DNA of 64,000 bases from Cepaea nemoralis (taxonomy: Eukaryota > Mollusca > Gastropoda > Stylommatophora > Helicidae), in NCBI GenBank assembly GCA_014155875.1, contig JACEFZ010022409.1:62001-126000 (forward strand). Reading direction: 5' to 3'. The notes beneath the pieces were generated by a model, which worked only from the letters and a program-made list of their open reading frames with translations, did not search any database and was not told the origin of the DNA. Position 1 is the first letter of the stretch, and each line of letters begins with the position of its first letter. The position numbers were made by a program, and so were the translations under genes. Of the stretch, positions 1 through 11,227 are shown piece by piece.

Positions 1-399
1 TCAATATTATTGTCTGTGTTTCTCCCGTGGAGAGCGCTTAGTGATTTACTTTAATAAATCACTTCTTAACTGACTTCTTAGCAATTGATGGCCTATATAA
101 CATTAATTAAGTCTAGAACAGAAATATAGTATGACAGAGTGAAAGTCTGTGCTATATAATTGTCTTCCTATCTCCTTGTCGTGAGAAAGAGGGGAATGGG
201 GGAACTTTTATTATCCAGGTTAAAAGTAGCTAGGATAACTATGTCTGTGGCCTTTACTCAAGTTGCTTCTGTTCGCCTTATCTTACTTCAACCTGGCCAC
301 TGTTAGAAGTCTAGATCATCTCTGGGACCTGTAAATTCATACAACCTAGATCACAACAAACCATTTCAATCTTCTCTTCCAGCAGTTGGTAGACTTTTC

Positions 400-1235
400 A
401 TAGAATAGCCATCTTGTCACTTCTTTAGTGTGAATAACTCTATCCATGTCAGTGACCACGCTACACTGATCACGAAAGGCATATTTCAGTAGACACAGAC
501 ATTCACTAGGGCTTGTTTTCTTAGCGACTCAATGAACATGATCAAGAGGATAGAGGAGGGGTTGATCTGAAGAGAATGGTTGCTGCCTCTGGAGCGGTCT
601 CAACTGGCAAAGATTAGTTTCATCTTCGTGCCAGGGCATGCGGGAGTACAAGGAAATGAGCGGGCTGACAAGCTCGCAGGTGAGGCTATGGTGGAGGGCC
701 ATGGACCAGGCTGACATTCTGAATGCTCTACGAGAAGTAAGACTTTTGCGTGAACCAAGTGATCATTGTGAATCTACAACCATGGCCAGACTGCGAGAAC
801 AGCAAATTAAAAGAGGTGTGGCCAAACAAGAACACTACGCAGGAAGCCAAAGAAGATTGATAAACCAACACAGAACTGGGGTCGTTAGCCGCTACACGCT
901 GCTGGATTTGCTGAGGAGGGGATCCGAGCACTTATGGACTGAATGGTTCGATGTGCAATGAGGATGATCTTTTGACAACTAACTAACTAACATATTTCAG
1001 TAGAAGTGAAAAGTATATTCCAAAGAGGGTGGGAGCTAGTACATAACCTTGCTGAACTCCACTCTTGATTTCAAACTCTTCTGAGGTTGTACCATTAGAC
1101 TTTAATATATCCTTCATGTCTGTGTTTAACAATTCCAGAATGGACAGAAGAGTTGGTGGGTAGGTAGCCGAATCTTCTTTAGTGCCTTGAACAGACCCTC
1201 ACGACTGACCAGATCAATGCCTTCATTGTTATCAT
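400..1235 (-). mobile_element. Decayed LINE reverse-transcriptase fragment, split by a younger LINE
   Basis: Read on the minus strand, about 1235 down to 1005 gives degenerate RT text in shifting frames. It includes AFD-like 'GIDLVSREGLFKALKKI', then 'SGVQQGY' and 'LAPTLFGIYFSLLL' blocks, typical of LINE RT palm segments. The reading continues on the far side of the insertion at 494-990 with residues like 'HTKEV'. Frameshifts and stops are frequent, so this is a dead relic. Clade is not assigned. The low-numbered boundary is uncertain. Confidence 0.6.
494..990 (+). mobile_element. 5'-truncated RNase H-bearing LINE, 3' end only
   Basis: The + strand around 560-690 reads as the end of an RNase H domain: 'FVPGHAGVQGNERADKLAGE' contains the GHAG.x.GNE.AD signature. 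After a frameshift near 690 a C-terminal tail follows ('LLDLLRRGSEHLW'). The piece ends in an AACT-type tail near 975-990. It is bracketed by the 14 bp direct repeat catatttcagtaga at 480-493 and 991-1004, a target-site duplication. It sits inside the older minus-strand LINE. Same family as the elements at 44434, 49896, 57099 and 62777. Confidence 0.8.
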
Positions 1236-1265
1236 TTCATGCAATATATGACAAGTGACATGTGT

Positions 1266-1555
1266 GACGACTGTGACGGCACATTGAGCCAGATGACTGT
1301 GACGGCACATTGAGCCAGACTGTGACGGCACATGGAGCCAGATGACTGTGACGGCACGTGGAGCCAGATGACTGTGACGGCACATGAAGCCAGACAACTG
1401 TGATGGCATGTGGAGCCAGATGACTGTGATGGCTCGTGGAGCCAGATGACTGTGACGGCACATGGAGCCAGATGACTGTGACGGCACGTGGAGCCAGATG
1501 ACTGTGATGGCACATGGAGCCAGACGACTGTGACGGTATGTTGAGCCAGCTGGGG
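1266..1555. repeat. 26 bp minisatellite (about 11 copies)
   Basis: Imperfect tandem copies of a 26 bp unit built around gactgtgacggcacatggag, with scattered C/T and G/A variants. It abuts the LINE relic at 400-1235. The unit is not divisible by three, yet all three minus frames stay open for 90-140 codons because it lacks stops. Those ORFs are not taken as genes. Confidence 0.9.
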
Positions 1556-1689
1556 GTGGAATGGGTGTGGTCAAGACTCACCACCTGACTTGATACATTC
1601 TGCCTGGACAAGGGCAGGGTCGTCACAGTCGACATACCCACAGTACCTGCCGACAGTAGCACTTGTGTTGTTCAGTCACTTGTCAATGT

Positions 1690-3110
1690 TTCATCATCAT
1701 GTGCCATGCCAGTAAGCGTTGGTGGTTAGGACTCACCATCTCACACGATCACCAGAGTTGTGGATCAGCTCCGTGTTTCTGTCTCAACCATGCCATGTGG
1801 CCAAGCCATCCAGGTATTTACTTCTTGGTCTTCCCCTTGGTCTCCTCCCTTCGATCTTGCCAGTTGTCACCAAAGTCTCCAATTTATTTCTTCTCATAAT
1901 ATGATAAAAAAAATGTTGACTATCTGCGTCTAATTTCTCTAATCAGTTTACGGTTTTCATTTGTTTCTTTAGGACTTGGTCATTGGTTTTTCTGTCTGTC
2001 CATGGTATTCTTTGCATTTTCCTCAGAAACCACATTTCCACAGCCATCAGATGTTTTTCAGCTTGACTGCTCATTTTCCACGCTTCACATCCATACAAAA
2101 GAACAGGCTCTATGTAGCACCTCAACACTCTTTTTCTCGTTGCAAATGACATCTTTTTATTGGTCAGTATGTTTTTCATCTTGCAAAAGACTGCCTTCGC
2201 CATGGTGATTCTTGTTCTAATCTCTGCAAGGCATCTCCCATCAGATGTTATGACTGTTCCGAGATAACTGTACCGATTCACTTGTTTAAGAATATGCCCA
2301 TTTACTTGTATATTACATTGTGGTATTTCCTTCTTCTTAGTGACGACCATAATCTGTGTCTTCTTACAATTTAATTTTAACCCAAGTTGTTCACTGTGTG
2401 CAACAATCACATCTACTAAATGTTGCAGATCCTGCTCATTGTCTGCAATCAAGACTGTATCATCTGCATATCTAATGTTAATGATTTATGTCCCCCAATG
2501 ATGATTTCTTTCATGTATTTTCACTGTATAGGGAAAAAAGTTCTGGAGGCATTAGATACCCCTGTCTCACACCTCTCTTAATAGGCTGATATTGACCTAC
2601 TTCATTTTCAATCTTTATGGCAGCTTGTTTCAAATATATGTTTTTTATGAGTCCAAGGTCTTTCACATCAATTTGTAGATCTGCAAGCATATCTACCATG
2701 TTGACATGTCTAACTCTATCAAAAGCCTTTGTGTAGTCAATAAAGCAAAGGTGTATATCCTTGTTTACTTCTATGGAACGTTCAATTACTGTTCCCAGCA
2801 TATACACAGCATTTACTGTACCCTTGCCTTCTACAAACCCACATTGTTATTCTCCTGTTCCGGATTATATTTTCTTCCTAATTCTTTGCATGATAATTCT
2901 TAGCAAAATCTTTGTGATGTGGCTCAATATACTAATTGTTTGATGTTGATCACATTCCAAGGTTCCTGATTTCTTTGGGATTGCAATAAATATAGAATTA
3001 CATAATGCAGGTGGTATATCTCCAGTATCGTATATTGCGTTCAGCAGTCTGGTGACCTGGTCTATTATTCTAAAGGAATGATCATTTCTGTTGAGATGTT
3101 GTCTGTGTAT
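1690..3110 (-). mobile_element. RTE-like LINE, RT to 3' end, defective
   Basis: The minus strand encodes, in order, an 'IPKKSG' segment with a degenerate 'TISILSH' block (about 3000-2900), 'CFIDYTKAFDRVRH' (about 2750), 'KRGVRQG' (about 2580), and the C-terminal RT part 1943-2452 with 'LNCKKTQIMVV', 'YSYLGT' and 'MWFLRKMQRIPW'. Pieces lie in different frames, so it is a pseudogene. The 3' part (about 1690-1940) resembles the reverse complement of 3400-3610. The family resembles RTE-type endonuclease-RT LINEs by motif; clade assignment is tentative. Confidence 0.75.
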
Positions 3111-3112
3111 GT

Positions 3113-3620
3113 TTAGCAAGATGGAAAACATACTGACCAATAAACAGATGTCATTTGCAACGAGAAAAAGAGTGTTGAGGTGCTACATAGAACCTGTGCT
3201 TTTGCATGGATGTGAAGCACGGACATTGAGCAAACAGGCTGAAAAACATCTGATGAATGTGGTAATATGGGTTCTGAGGAAAATGCAAAAAAGACCATGG
3301 ACAGACAGAAAAACCTATGGCCAAGTACTACAGGAAATAAATGAAAACCGTAAACTGATTAGAGAAATTAGATGTAGACTGTCACAATTTTTGGGCATGT
3401 TATGAGAAGAAATAGATTGGAGAACTTGGTGACAACTGGCAAGATCGAGGGGAAGAGAACAAGGAGAAGAGAACAAGGAGAAGGCAGAGAAGTAAATACC
3501 TGGTTGGCTTGACCACGTGCATGGTCGAGATAAGAGCACAGAGCTGATCCACGACTCTGGTGATCGAGTGAGATGGCGAATCATGACAGCTGATGCTTAT
3601 TGGCATGTCACATGATGATG
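3113..3620 (+). mobile_element. Inverted second copy of the same RTE-like LINE 3' end
   Basis: The + strand 3119-3405 encodes the same RT C-terminal block as the minus-strand LINE at 1943-2200 ('NKQMSFATRKRVLRCYIEP', 'KQAEKHLM', 'PWTDRKT'). A shared 3' region runs to about 3610, ending near gatgatgaa. With the neighbour it forms an inverted pair with arms of about 0.5 kb. The ORF ends at 3405, with frame breaks after it. Confidence 0.75.
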
Positions 3621-3627
3621 AAATGTG

Positions 3628-4110
3628 TATATATGTTGTATGTAGTTGTAACAATATCTGTCTATATTTGTGTGTTGTTCAGTAACTTGTGTATATATGT
3701 TGTATGTAGTTGTAACAATGTCTGTCTGTTGCTTGTGTGTTGTTCATAACTTGTGTATATATGTTGTATGTAGCTTTAACAATGTCTGTCTATTGCTTGT
3801 GTTGTTCATAACTTGTGTATATATGTTGTATGTAATTGTAACAATGTATGTCTATATTTGTGTGTTGTTCAGTAACTTGTGTATATATGTTGTATGTGGT
3901 TGTAACAATGTCTGTCTATTGCTTGTGTGTTGTTCATAACTTGTGTATATATGTTGTATGTAGCTGTAACAATATCTGTCTATATTTGTGTGTTGTTCAG
4001 TAACTTGTGTATATATGTTGTATGTAGCTGTAACAATGTTTGTCTATTGCTTGTGTGTTGTTCATAACTTGTGTATATATGTTGTATGTAGTTGTAACAA
4101 TGTCTGTCTT
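3628..4110. repeat. About 64 bp minisatellite (7-8 copies)
   Basis: Tandem units start gtgtatatatgttgtatgta and alternate between two middles (ctattgcttgtg and ctatatttgtg). The array starts right at the 3' end of the + strand LINE copy, so it may have been seeded there. The ORF across it (3670-3939) is repeat-driven. Confidence 0.9.
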
Positions 4111-4342
4111 TTGTAAATCTGTCTTAGAGACTATAAGAACAGATTCTATACACAATAATTAACCTCTTTACAACTGCAAACAAACTCCATCCCAGAATGC
4201 GTGTAAAGAAACAATTCTATAGTGTATTATGGTTAAGCAATATGTCTACCACATGCTCAGGTCATTTATCTCTTACATTTTTGACTTGTCACCAAGCTCC
4301 GTGGAGGCCCTGTGTCAATGGATGCTGAAATATGCAAATAAC
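4111..4342. other. Unassigned unique spacer
   Basis: No gene, RNA or repeat recognised between the 64 bp and 35 bp arrays. Confidence 0.5.
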
Positions 4343-4990
4343 AAACATGATAACAAAACCCAATATCTCTAGATAACAAACCTGATAACAAAACCTAATA
4401 TCTCCAGATAACAAACTTGATAACAAAACTCTGTATCTCCAGATAATATACCTGATAACAAAACTCAATATCTCCAGATAACATACCTGATAACAAAACC
4501 TAATATCTTCAGATAACAAACCTGATAACAAAACTCTATATCTCCAGATAACATACCTGATAACAAAACTCTATATCTTCAGATAACATACCTGATAACA
4601 AAACTCTATACCTCCAGATAACATACCTGATAACAAAACTCTATACCTCCAGATAACATACCTGATAACAAAACACAATATCTCCAGATAACAAACCTGA
4701 TAACAAAACTATATCTCCAGATAACATACCTGATAATAAAACTCTATATCTCCAGATAACATACCTGATAACAAAACTCTATACCTCCAGATAACATACC
4801 TGATAACAAAACACAATATCTCCAGATAACAAACCTGATAACAAAACTCTATATCTCCAGATAACATACCTGATAACAAAACTCTATATCTCCAGATAAC
4901 ATACCTGATAACAAAACTCTATATCTCCAGATAACATACCTGATAACAAAACTCTATACATCCAGATAACAAACCTGACAACAAAACTCA
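4343..4990. repeat. 35 bp minisatellite (about 18-19 copies)
   Basis: Imperfect tandem units of agataacaaacctgataaca followed by aaactctatatctcc. Variants alternate between acaaacctg and acatacctg, and between tctcc, cctcc and tcttc, suggesting mosaic homogenisation. Unrelated by eye to the 35 bp unit at 23290 and 31059. Confidence 0.9.
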
Positions 4991-5200
4991 ATATTTAGTC
5001 ACAGACGCCACAAACGAAATGTTGCCTGATGTATTGCCTGGTATATTGTCAGGTGCATGCAGTATAGTAGAATGTCATATAAATTGAATTCCTCAGAAGT
5101 CAGTGTGGGTTTGACTGATGGCGAAGGACACTGGTAACAGGGAAAGCTAATCCACACCCACACATCAGTCCAGTACACTAGACATTGTAGTACGTGTATG
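4991..5200. other. Unassigned unique spacer
   Basis: No coding or repeat signal recognised. Confidence 0.5.
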
Positions 5201-5690
5201 GACTACGCTTGAGTTCACAGAGAGGGAAGGAAACAATGAGGAAGAAGATATGAAGTGAATCAATTAATCATACTATGCTTGAGTTCACAGAGAGGGAAGG
5301 AAACAATGAGGAAGAAGATATGAAGTGAATCAATTAATCATACTATGCTTGAGTTCACAGAGAGGGAAGGAAACAATGAGGAAGAAAATATGAAGTGAAT
5401 CAATTAATCATACTATGCTTGAGTTCACAGAGAGTGAAGGAAACAATGAGGAAGAAGATATGAAGTGAATCAATTAATCATACTATGCTTGAGTTCACAG
5501 AGAGGGAAGGAAACAATGAGGAAGAAGATATGAAGTGAATCAATTAATCATACTATGCTTGAGTTCACAGAGAGGGAAGGAAACAATGAGGAAGAAGATA
5601 TGAAGTGAATCAATTAATCATACTATGCTTGAGTTCACAGAGAGGGAAGGAAACAATGAGGAAGAACATATGAAGTGAATCAATTAATCC
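5201..5690. repeat. 70 bp minisatellite, seven full units
   Basis: Exactly seven 70 bp units starting tactatgcttgagttcaca and ending caattaatca. Internal units differ at only single positions; the first and last carry edge variants. The high identity points to recent expansion. Confidence 0.95.
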
Positions 5691-5951
5691 AACTCTGGCT
5701 GAAATACTTAAAATACATCATCACTGAAATAGTTTGGATGTGGAGCATTTGTTATTCCTACATTTACAACATTTACAATGAATTCTTTCTATCTGCACAC
5801 ACCTGGCTTTAACTGCCTAATTGCTAAGGTCTCACTATATTTATATATATCACCTTTAGTGTTCATGAAATAAAATATACAAAACACTTTTTATTTGTTA
5901 ACTTTATGACCGTAGTTTATGAGTTGTCCACTGCACAGGGATTGATGACAA
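5691..5951. other. Unassigned spacer next to Penelope-like remnant
   Basis: AT-rich sequence with no recognised gene. It could include the 3' flank of the Penelope-like element. Confidence 0.4.
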
Positions 5952-6300
5952 TTAATTAACTCTCTTTTCCACCCACACTGGTATATGTTCGGCTACCCGA
6001 TTTGCTAATTGTCTTTCTATTCTACCTATGTAAGTCGCTTGGCACTCACAATGGAATTGATTAATGATGTTTGCTTTGAAGTAAGGAGACAATGGTTCTT
6101 CCACAGATGGAGTAGGTATCGGGGTGGTTTTGTATGTGATCTTTGGTTCAGCAGGAAAGAATGTTTGGTCTACTGCTGTTTTAAGTCCATCCTGTATTTG
6201 TTTCATAGCACTGCCCCCTTGAAAAATCAGTTGAATAAATACTTGAAGCTTGGGCACCGATAATTCTGTGGAGGTGGGTTTTGGTGGCCAGCAGTGACGC
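5952..6300 (-). pseudogene. Penelope-like element: linker plus GIY-YIG endonuclease fragment
   Basis: The minus strand 6257-5952 reads through a linker ('PKLQVFIQLIFQGGSAMKQI') into 'NIINQFHCECQATYIGRIERQ' and 'RVAEHIPVW'. The C.C..tYIGR...L..R..EH arrangement is the N-terminal half of the GIY-YIG nuclease of Penelope-like retroelements. The frame stops after 'EKRVN', so the rest of the nuclease is missing. Upstream on the minus strand, about 6320-6240, an NGYP motif with 'KRHCWPPKP' merges into the 71 bp array. Its upstream RT parts are at 23085-23290 and 31240-31450. Degraded relic. Confidence 0.75.
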
Positions 6301-6946
6301 TTGAAGGAGTCGGCTGGATATCCATTAGATTGTAGAGTCTGGTGAAGGGTGGGTTTCGGAGGCTGGCAGTGAAGCTTGTTGAAGTTGGATATCCATTAGA
6401 CTGTAGAGTCTGGTGAAGGTAGGTTTGGGAGGCTGGCAGTGAAGCTTGATGAAGTTGTATATCCATTAGATTGTAGAGTCTGGTGAAGGATAGGTTTGGG
6501 TGGCTGGCAGTGATGCTTGATGAAGTTGGATATCCATTAGATTGTAGAGACTGGTGAAGGATAGGTTTGGGTGGCTGGCAGTGATGCTTGATGAAGTTGG
6601 ATATCCATTAGATTGTAGAGACTGGTGAAGGATAGGTTTGGGTGGCTGGCAGTGATGCTTGTTGAAGTTGGTTATCCATTAGATTGTAGAGACTGGTGAA
6701 GGATAGGTTTGGGTGGCTGGCAGTGAAGCTTGATGGAGTGAATATCCATTCAATTGTAGAGACTGGTGAAGGATAGGTTTGGGTGGCTGGCAGTGATGCT
6801 TGATGAAGTTGGATATCCATTAGATTGTAGAGTCTGGTGAAGGGTAGGTTTGGGTGGCCGGCAGTGAAGCTTGATGAAGTTGGATATCCATTAGATTGTA
6901 GAGACTGGTGAAGGATAGGTTTGGGTGGCTGGCAGTGATGCTTGAT
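6301..6946 (-). repeat. 71 bp minisatellite, left part, PLE-derived
   Basis: About nine tandem 71 bp units (core ttggatatccattagattgt, then ggtgaaggataggtttgg, then ggctggcagtgatgctt). On the minus strand each unit encodes an NGYP or MDIQ-like stretch. The outermost units merge into genuine Penelope RT-thumb and linker sequence, so the array probably expanded from PLE coding DNA. LTR element A inserted at its right edge; the array resumes at 22701. Confidence 0.85.
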
Positions 6947-7488
6947 TGTCAGAATCTCTATGTCTCCAACCGAGATGCAGGAACATCGTTACGCCCGCCA
7001 GGCGAATAGTCTCCAGCCGGGATGCAGTAACATCGTTACGCCCGCCAGGCGAGTACCAGTTACCTGCCCACAGGTTGCTGGCTGACACGATCGTCAGCGG
7101 TCAGGCAAGGACAAAGCAGGACGCACGCAGTCCTCGTGAAGCCAGTCCACAGGGCAAGCACTGTGTGAGGAAACCGGCAGACTGCTTGGGAACTCGGACA
7201 TGACAAGACGTGTGGGTTGAGAAAGACTTCGTGTAGTTCTGTGCCCGAAAGTCGAGTGCTTGTATATCTTGTGAGATAGACTGTGATGCTGTGGGTTTTG
7301 TCTGTAAGTGTACTGATGTATTGTATATGTATAGTAATGATCATCACATGCCAAACTAGATCGTATTGCATGTTAATTGTAAATAAATCCATTGAATTTA
7401 GTGTCATTGTGTGTCAAGTCCAATCATTTTGTACTTGTACTTGTCTCACATATGTTAGGTCCAACGAGCCAGGTTTAAGACCCTGACA
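6947..7488 (+). repeat. Element A 5' LTR
   Basis: 542 bp with 6 bp terminal inverted repeats TGTCAG/CTGACA. An internal tandem duplication of a GC-rich block (two copies of aacatcgttacgcccgcc, near 6979 and 7030) lies near its start. A polyadenylation-type aataaa lies at about 7381-7387 and a TATA-like stretch near 7320. About 99% identical to 22159-22700 by eye. Confidence 0.92.
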
Positions 7489-8165
7489 TGTGTGAACGTG
7501 GGGGCTCGTCCTCATTGAACATACTAACGTAAATTACATGCATTTGATTGTTTAAACGTGTAAAACATCTGTGACTGTGTAACTTGTCGCCATTTTGAAC
7601 TTGTCGTCAGTTTGACCTTGTCGCCATCTTGTGAACATGATGTCTATGTCCTTACTGAATGTCATCTTGACGTAAGTGATGTGTCATCATTGTTATAAAT
7701 TGTTGAAATATATCTAGATTGTATTTGTGAAGTTAGTTGTGGAAAGCAGAAAGTTCAGGAAAGAAAGTGACTTGTGATTTGAAAAATTGTTGACCGACGA
7801 CATTACGACCTACAATTATACTCAACGCCATACAAACCTAATCAAAACTTAGTGACAAGCATACACATCACACAAAGATAGATTCTAACTTATTTCCTCC
7901 CAAAAGAAAGCAGGTTTTCTGTGCCATCTGAAACCTTTGCCCGTAGAGGTCATTTGTTCTTGAAGTAGCGACCCTACAGTTCCTAGCCCTGGTTTGAACC
8001 ATTCTTCACCGCATCCAGTACACTTGAGTATATTTTTTCTATATACTTTCGGATGCAAATTTGGGCATAAATTGTAAGTTCAACAAAATTGTAAATTGTT
8101 CACGTTACTAACACCTTGTAACAAATTGTGTGGTTGATAACTTATTTTCATTTAAACATTCCATC
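7489..8165 (+). promoter_or_regulatory. Element A leader with tRNA-Pro-type primer binding site
   Basis: The primer binding site TGGGGGCTCGTCC starts at 7499, ten bases after the LTR. It matches the complement of the tRNA-Pro 3' end as known from murine leukaemia virus-type PBSs, and diverges after 13 bases. The leader repeats short cttgtcgccat/ttgac motifs at about 7585-7635, also seen in element B. It contains several upstream ATGs. Gag start is at 8166. Confidence 0.65.
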
Positions 8166-9877
8166 ATGTCTTCATTAAACGACTTCATCGAGATGGGTTT
8201 AAAGCTAAAGTTAACAGGTGACGAGTTAACAAAGTGGAGCGAAACAAAATATTCTGAAAACCTCCTAGTACAAGAAAAAGCTAGCAAACGCGAGGAAAGA
8301 GCGGCTGAAAGAGCGGTAAAGCAGGCAGAGACAGAAACAGCGTTAAAACAGGCTGAACTAAATACTGAATTGAGGAAGGCAGAAATCGCAGCTCAAAGCA
8401 AACGCGAAGAGCTTGAATTACAACTCAAAATTAAACAGCTTGAAACCGAGACTGCCATAAACAAAGAGTCTAAGAAATCTGAAAGACTGGAAAATGAGAA
8501 CCAGTACAAAAAGTATCAAGGTATTGTGAGAAATTATACCTCAGGTGACTGCATTGCAGCGTTCACCCAAAATTTTGAAACCTTAATGGACCATTATCAT
8601 GTTCCAATTTCTGAATGGAACATTATTTATATGAGGAGTTTTTCAGGGGAACCTCTGAAAGTCATAGAGACTATCCCCAAAGACCTCAGAAAAGATTACC
8701 ACTATCTAAAGTTAAAAATTATGGCACATTTTATGCTAGATGAGGCAGGATACAGAGAGCAGTTCAGCAAACTGAGTTCCAAAACCTACTCAGACGTTCT
8801 CTGACTATGTCTCTGTAGTCCGAGACGTATTTACAAAATGGCTTTCAGCAGCCAAAGTAAATAAAGACTATCATAAGTTAGAAGATCTCATCATCAGGGA
8901 TAAAATCATCACATCCCTTCCACCATCATTTTCAAAATTTTTGCAAGAGAATGAATGTACGAGTGTAGAGGAGATTGAGAGACGTGGGTCGGCTTACTAT
9001 TCAGCCAATAAACATTGTTTTGCTAGTGAAGCTACTGATACAAACTTCGTAGCATCTGCAAACTACGACAAACCTAGATCAGAAACCTACAATAGGCAAA
9101 GAACTTATAAGCCTACTTCTGAGAAATACAATCATTGTAGATTTTGTAACATGTCACACCACCAAGGTGAAATGTGCGATAAGAATCCAGCATATCTTAC
9201 ATACTTACAGAACTACATAAATAGTCAGGATAAGGAACGTAAATCCTTTAAAAAGGCATGAAAATGCTTCCTTTGTAAAGCGTACGGCCACTGGCATCAT
9301 GCTTGTAAAGGAAGGCAAATGACCAAGAAAGCAAATGCCGCCTTATTTGACAGTTCATCATCAGATGAAGAACATTCAGAAAAAACTCCCTGTGAACTCA
9401 GCACAGGCTTTTGACATGTTTAATTCACATAAATGTACCATTTGTAATATCTTTTATGAAGATGGCATTTTAACATGCGGCCATTCCATTCCTATTGCCA
9501 ATGAAGAAGCTAATTTGGTAATAGATTCCAAAGGCAGAATAAACATCCATCAGGGATATGTGAATGGCAAACCTGCTACAGTACTTCGTGACACCGGAAG
9601 TTCCCTTATAGGGCTAAAGAGACAGTTCATAATGCCTACAGACTATACGGGCAGGCACGTAACATGCAGAACATTCTCTGGAAATATTGAAAAGTACCCA
9701 TTAGCATGGGCATATATTCAGACACCTTTCCTCACTGGGAAAGTAAAATGCGCTGCATTAACTAACCCTGTGTGTGATATTATCATTGGTAACTTACCAG
9801 AGGTGAATGATATGCCTCATGATATTACATCTGTTTGCATTGATGATAACATAACATCATCACCATCACATGTCATC
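8166..9877 (+). pseudogene. Element A gag-protease region, broken
   Basis: The start ATG at 8166 (MSSLNDFIEMG) is chosen because elements B and C begin with the same MSSL. Residues about 35-120 form a charged coiled coil rich in E/K/A. A gag core follows ('YKKYQGIVRNYTSGDC', 'SGEPLKVIETIPKDLRK'). A one-base frame change near 8775-8790 ends the first ORF at 8804. An in-frame TGA at 9259 replaces an Arg codon just before the CCHC knuckle. A second frameshift lies near 9395. The aspartic protease motif DTG is at about 9591. Element B interrupts it at 9878, creating a meaningless chimeric ORF end at 10057. Confidence 0.88.
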
Positions 9878-10349
9878 TGTCAGAGCCTAACATGGGATAG
9901 CTATGCAGGAACATCGTTACGCCACCCGGCGGACAAGAGTTGTCGGCTGACAAGATTGTTACCTGACACGCGACCAGCGGTCAGGCCGATGATACCAGAC
10001 GCACGCATGCCACGTGACGCCACTAGAGGCGGTCGGCAGTTTTGCGTGCTAGCCTGAGACCGAGCTGGGACCTGAGACTGGACGGACGTGTGCGATGAAA
10101 GCAAGGCGTTTGTGTGGATCTCTGTGGTTGAAAGCCGAACGACTGTCATCTTGAGCGTCAGACTTGTGAGCTGTATTGTGGTTGTGAGCGTCGTGAGTTA
10201 TATATTGTATATTGTTGTAATCATCGTTCTGTATTTAATATGGCAATAAATCCATAGAACGTTGTGTCGTTGCGTCTTACATCGAATCACGTTATACTTG
10301 TACTGTCTCACACGTGTTAGCTAAACGAGCCAATTCTAAGATCCTGACA
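9878..10349 (+). repeat. Element B 5' LTR
   Basis: 472 bp with TGTCAG/CTGACA ends. Contains tatatattgtatattg (TATA-like, about 10199) and aataaa near 10244. It shares the aacatcgttacgcc core with the A LTR but has a single copy of it. Confidence 0.92.
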
Positions 10350-11227
10350 TGTGTGGACGTGGGGGGCTCGTCCGGGTTTAAGAACCTAATATATGTAGAC
10401 GTGTGTTGCTCGTCTTTGTTTAAACCATACGTCATTAACGATTTAAAACTATAATTCTTGAACTTGTAAAATTTGTCAAGGTTATAGTTATGTAAATGTG
10501 ATCGTAAAAGTCTCATTGTGATCCATTACTACATGGTTTAAATATGTGTAAAACCATTAGTAAATGTACAGTACATATTGTTTGATCCTGTAAGCGTGTA
10601 AAACATTTGTGATTTGTGAAACTTGTCAACGTTTGACCTTGTCGACATTGTGATCTTGTCGCCATTTTGACCTTGTTGCCATCTTGTAAACTTGATGTCT
10701 ATGTCCTTACTGAATGTCATCTTGATGTAAGTGATGTGTCATCAATGTTATTGAATGTTCAGATACAGATAGATTGTCTTTGTGCATTGAGTTTGTGGAA
10801 CGCAAAGAGTTTTGGAAAGAGTGTAACTTCTGTTGAGAAAAACACTGTTGACGGACAAACTTACGACATACAATTATACTCGACGCCATCCAAACCTAAT
10901 CAACATTTAGTGACTTGCAGGCACACACCAACAAATAGACGCTAACTTATTTTCTTCCAATAACAAAGCAGGTGTTTCCGTACCATCCATAACCTTGCCG
11001 TAGAGGTCATTAGTGGTTCCGAAGTACGACCCTACAGTTGTCTAGCCCGTTTTTCCAACCATTCTTCACCGTATCCAAGGGCACTTGAGTATATTTTTCT
11101 TTACTTTAACTTTACGTATGCATCAGTGGGCACGCATCGTATAGTGAAATCAAGTGTAAATTGTTTACTACTAACCATTTATAACATATTTTGTGTGGTT
11201 GATTGTCATTGACGTATTTTCTCCATC
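10350..11227 (+). promoter_or_regulatory. Element B leader with tRNA-Pro-type primer binding site
   Basis: The PBS-like TGGGGGGCTCGTCCGGG starts at 10360, again ten bases past the LTR end. It carries one extra G relative to the classical tRNA-Pro PBS. Beyond it, about 870 bp of leader contains cttgtcgac/cttgtcgccat repeats near 10620-10690, shared with A, and no convincing ORF before 11228. Confidence 0.65.

Noticed and set aside
1179..1662. Minus-strand ORFs with MPSQSSGS-type repeats
   Set aside because: Produced by the 26 bp minisatellite.
9878..10149. ORF 9901-10149 (minus) and 17401-17649 (minus), identical 82-residue proteins
   Set aside because: Lie inside the B LTRs; identity reflects the LTR pair, not a gene family.
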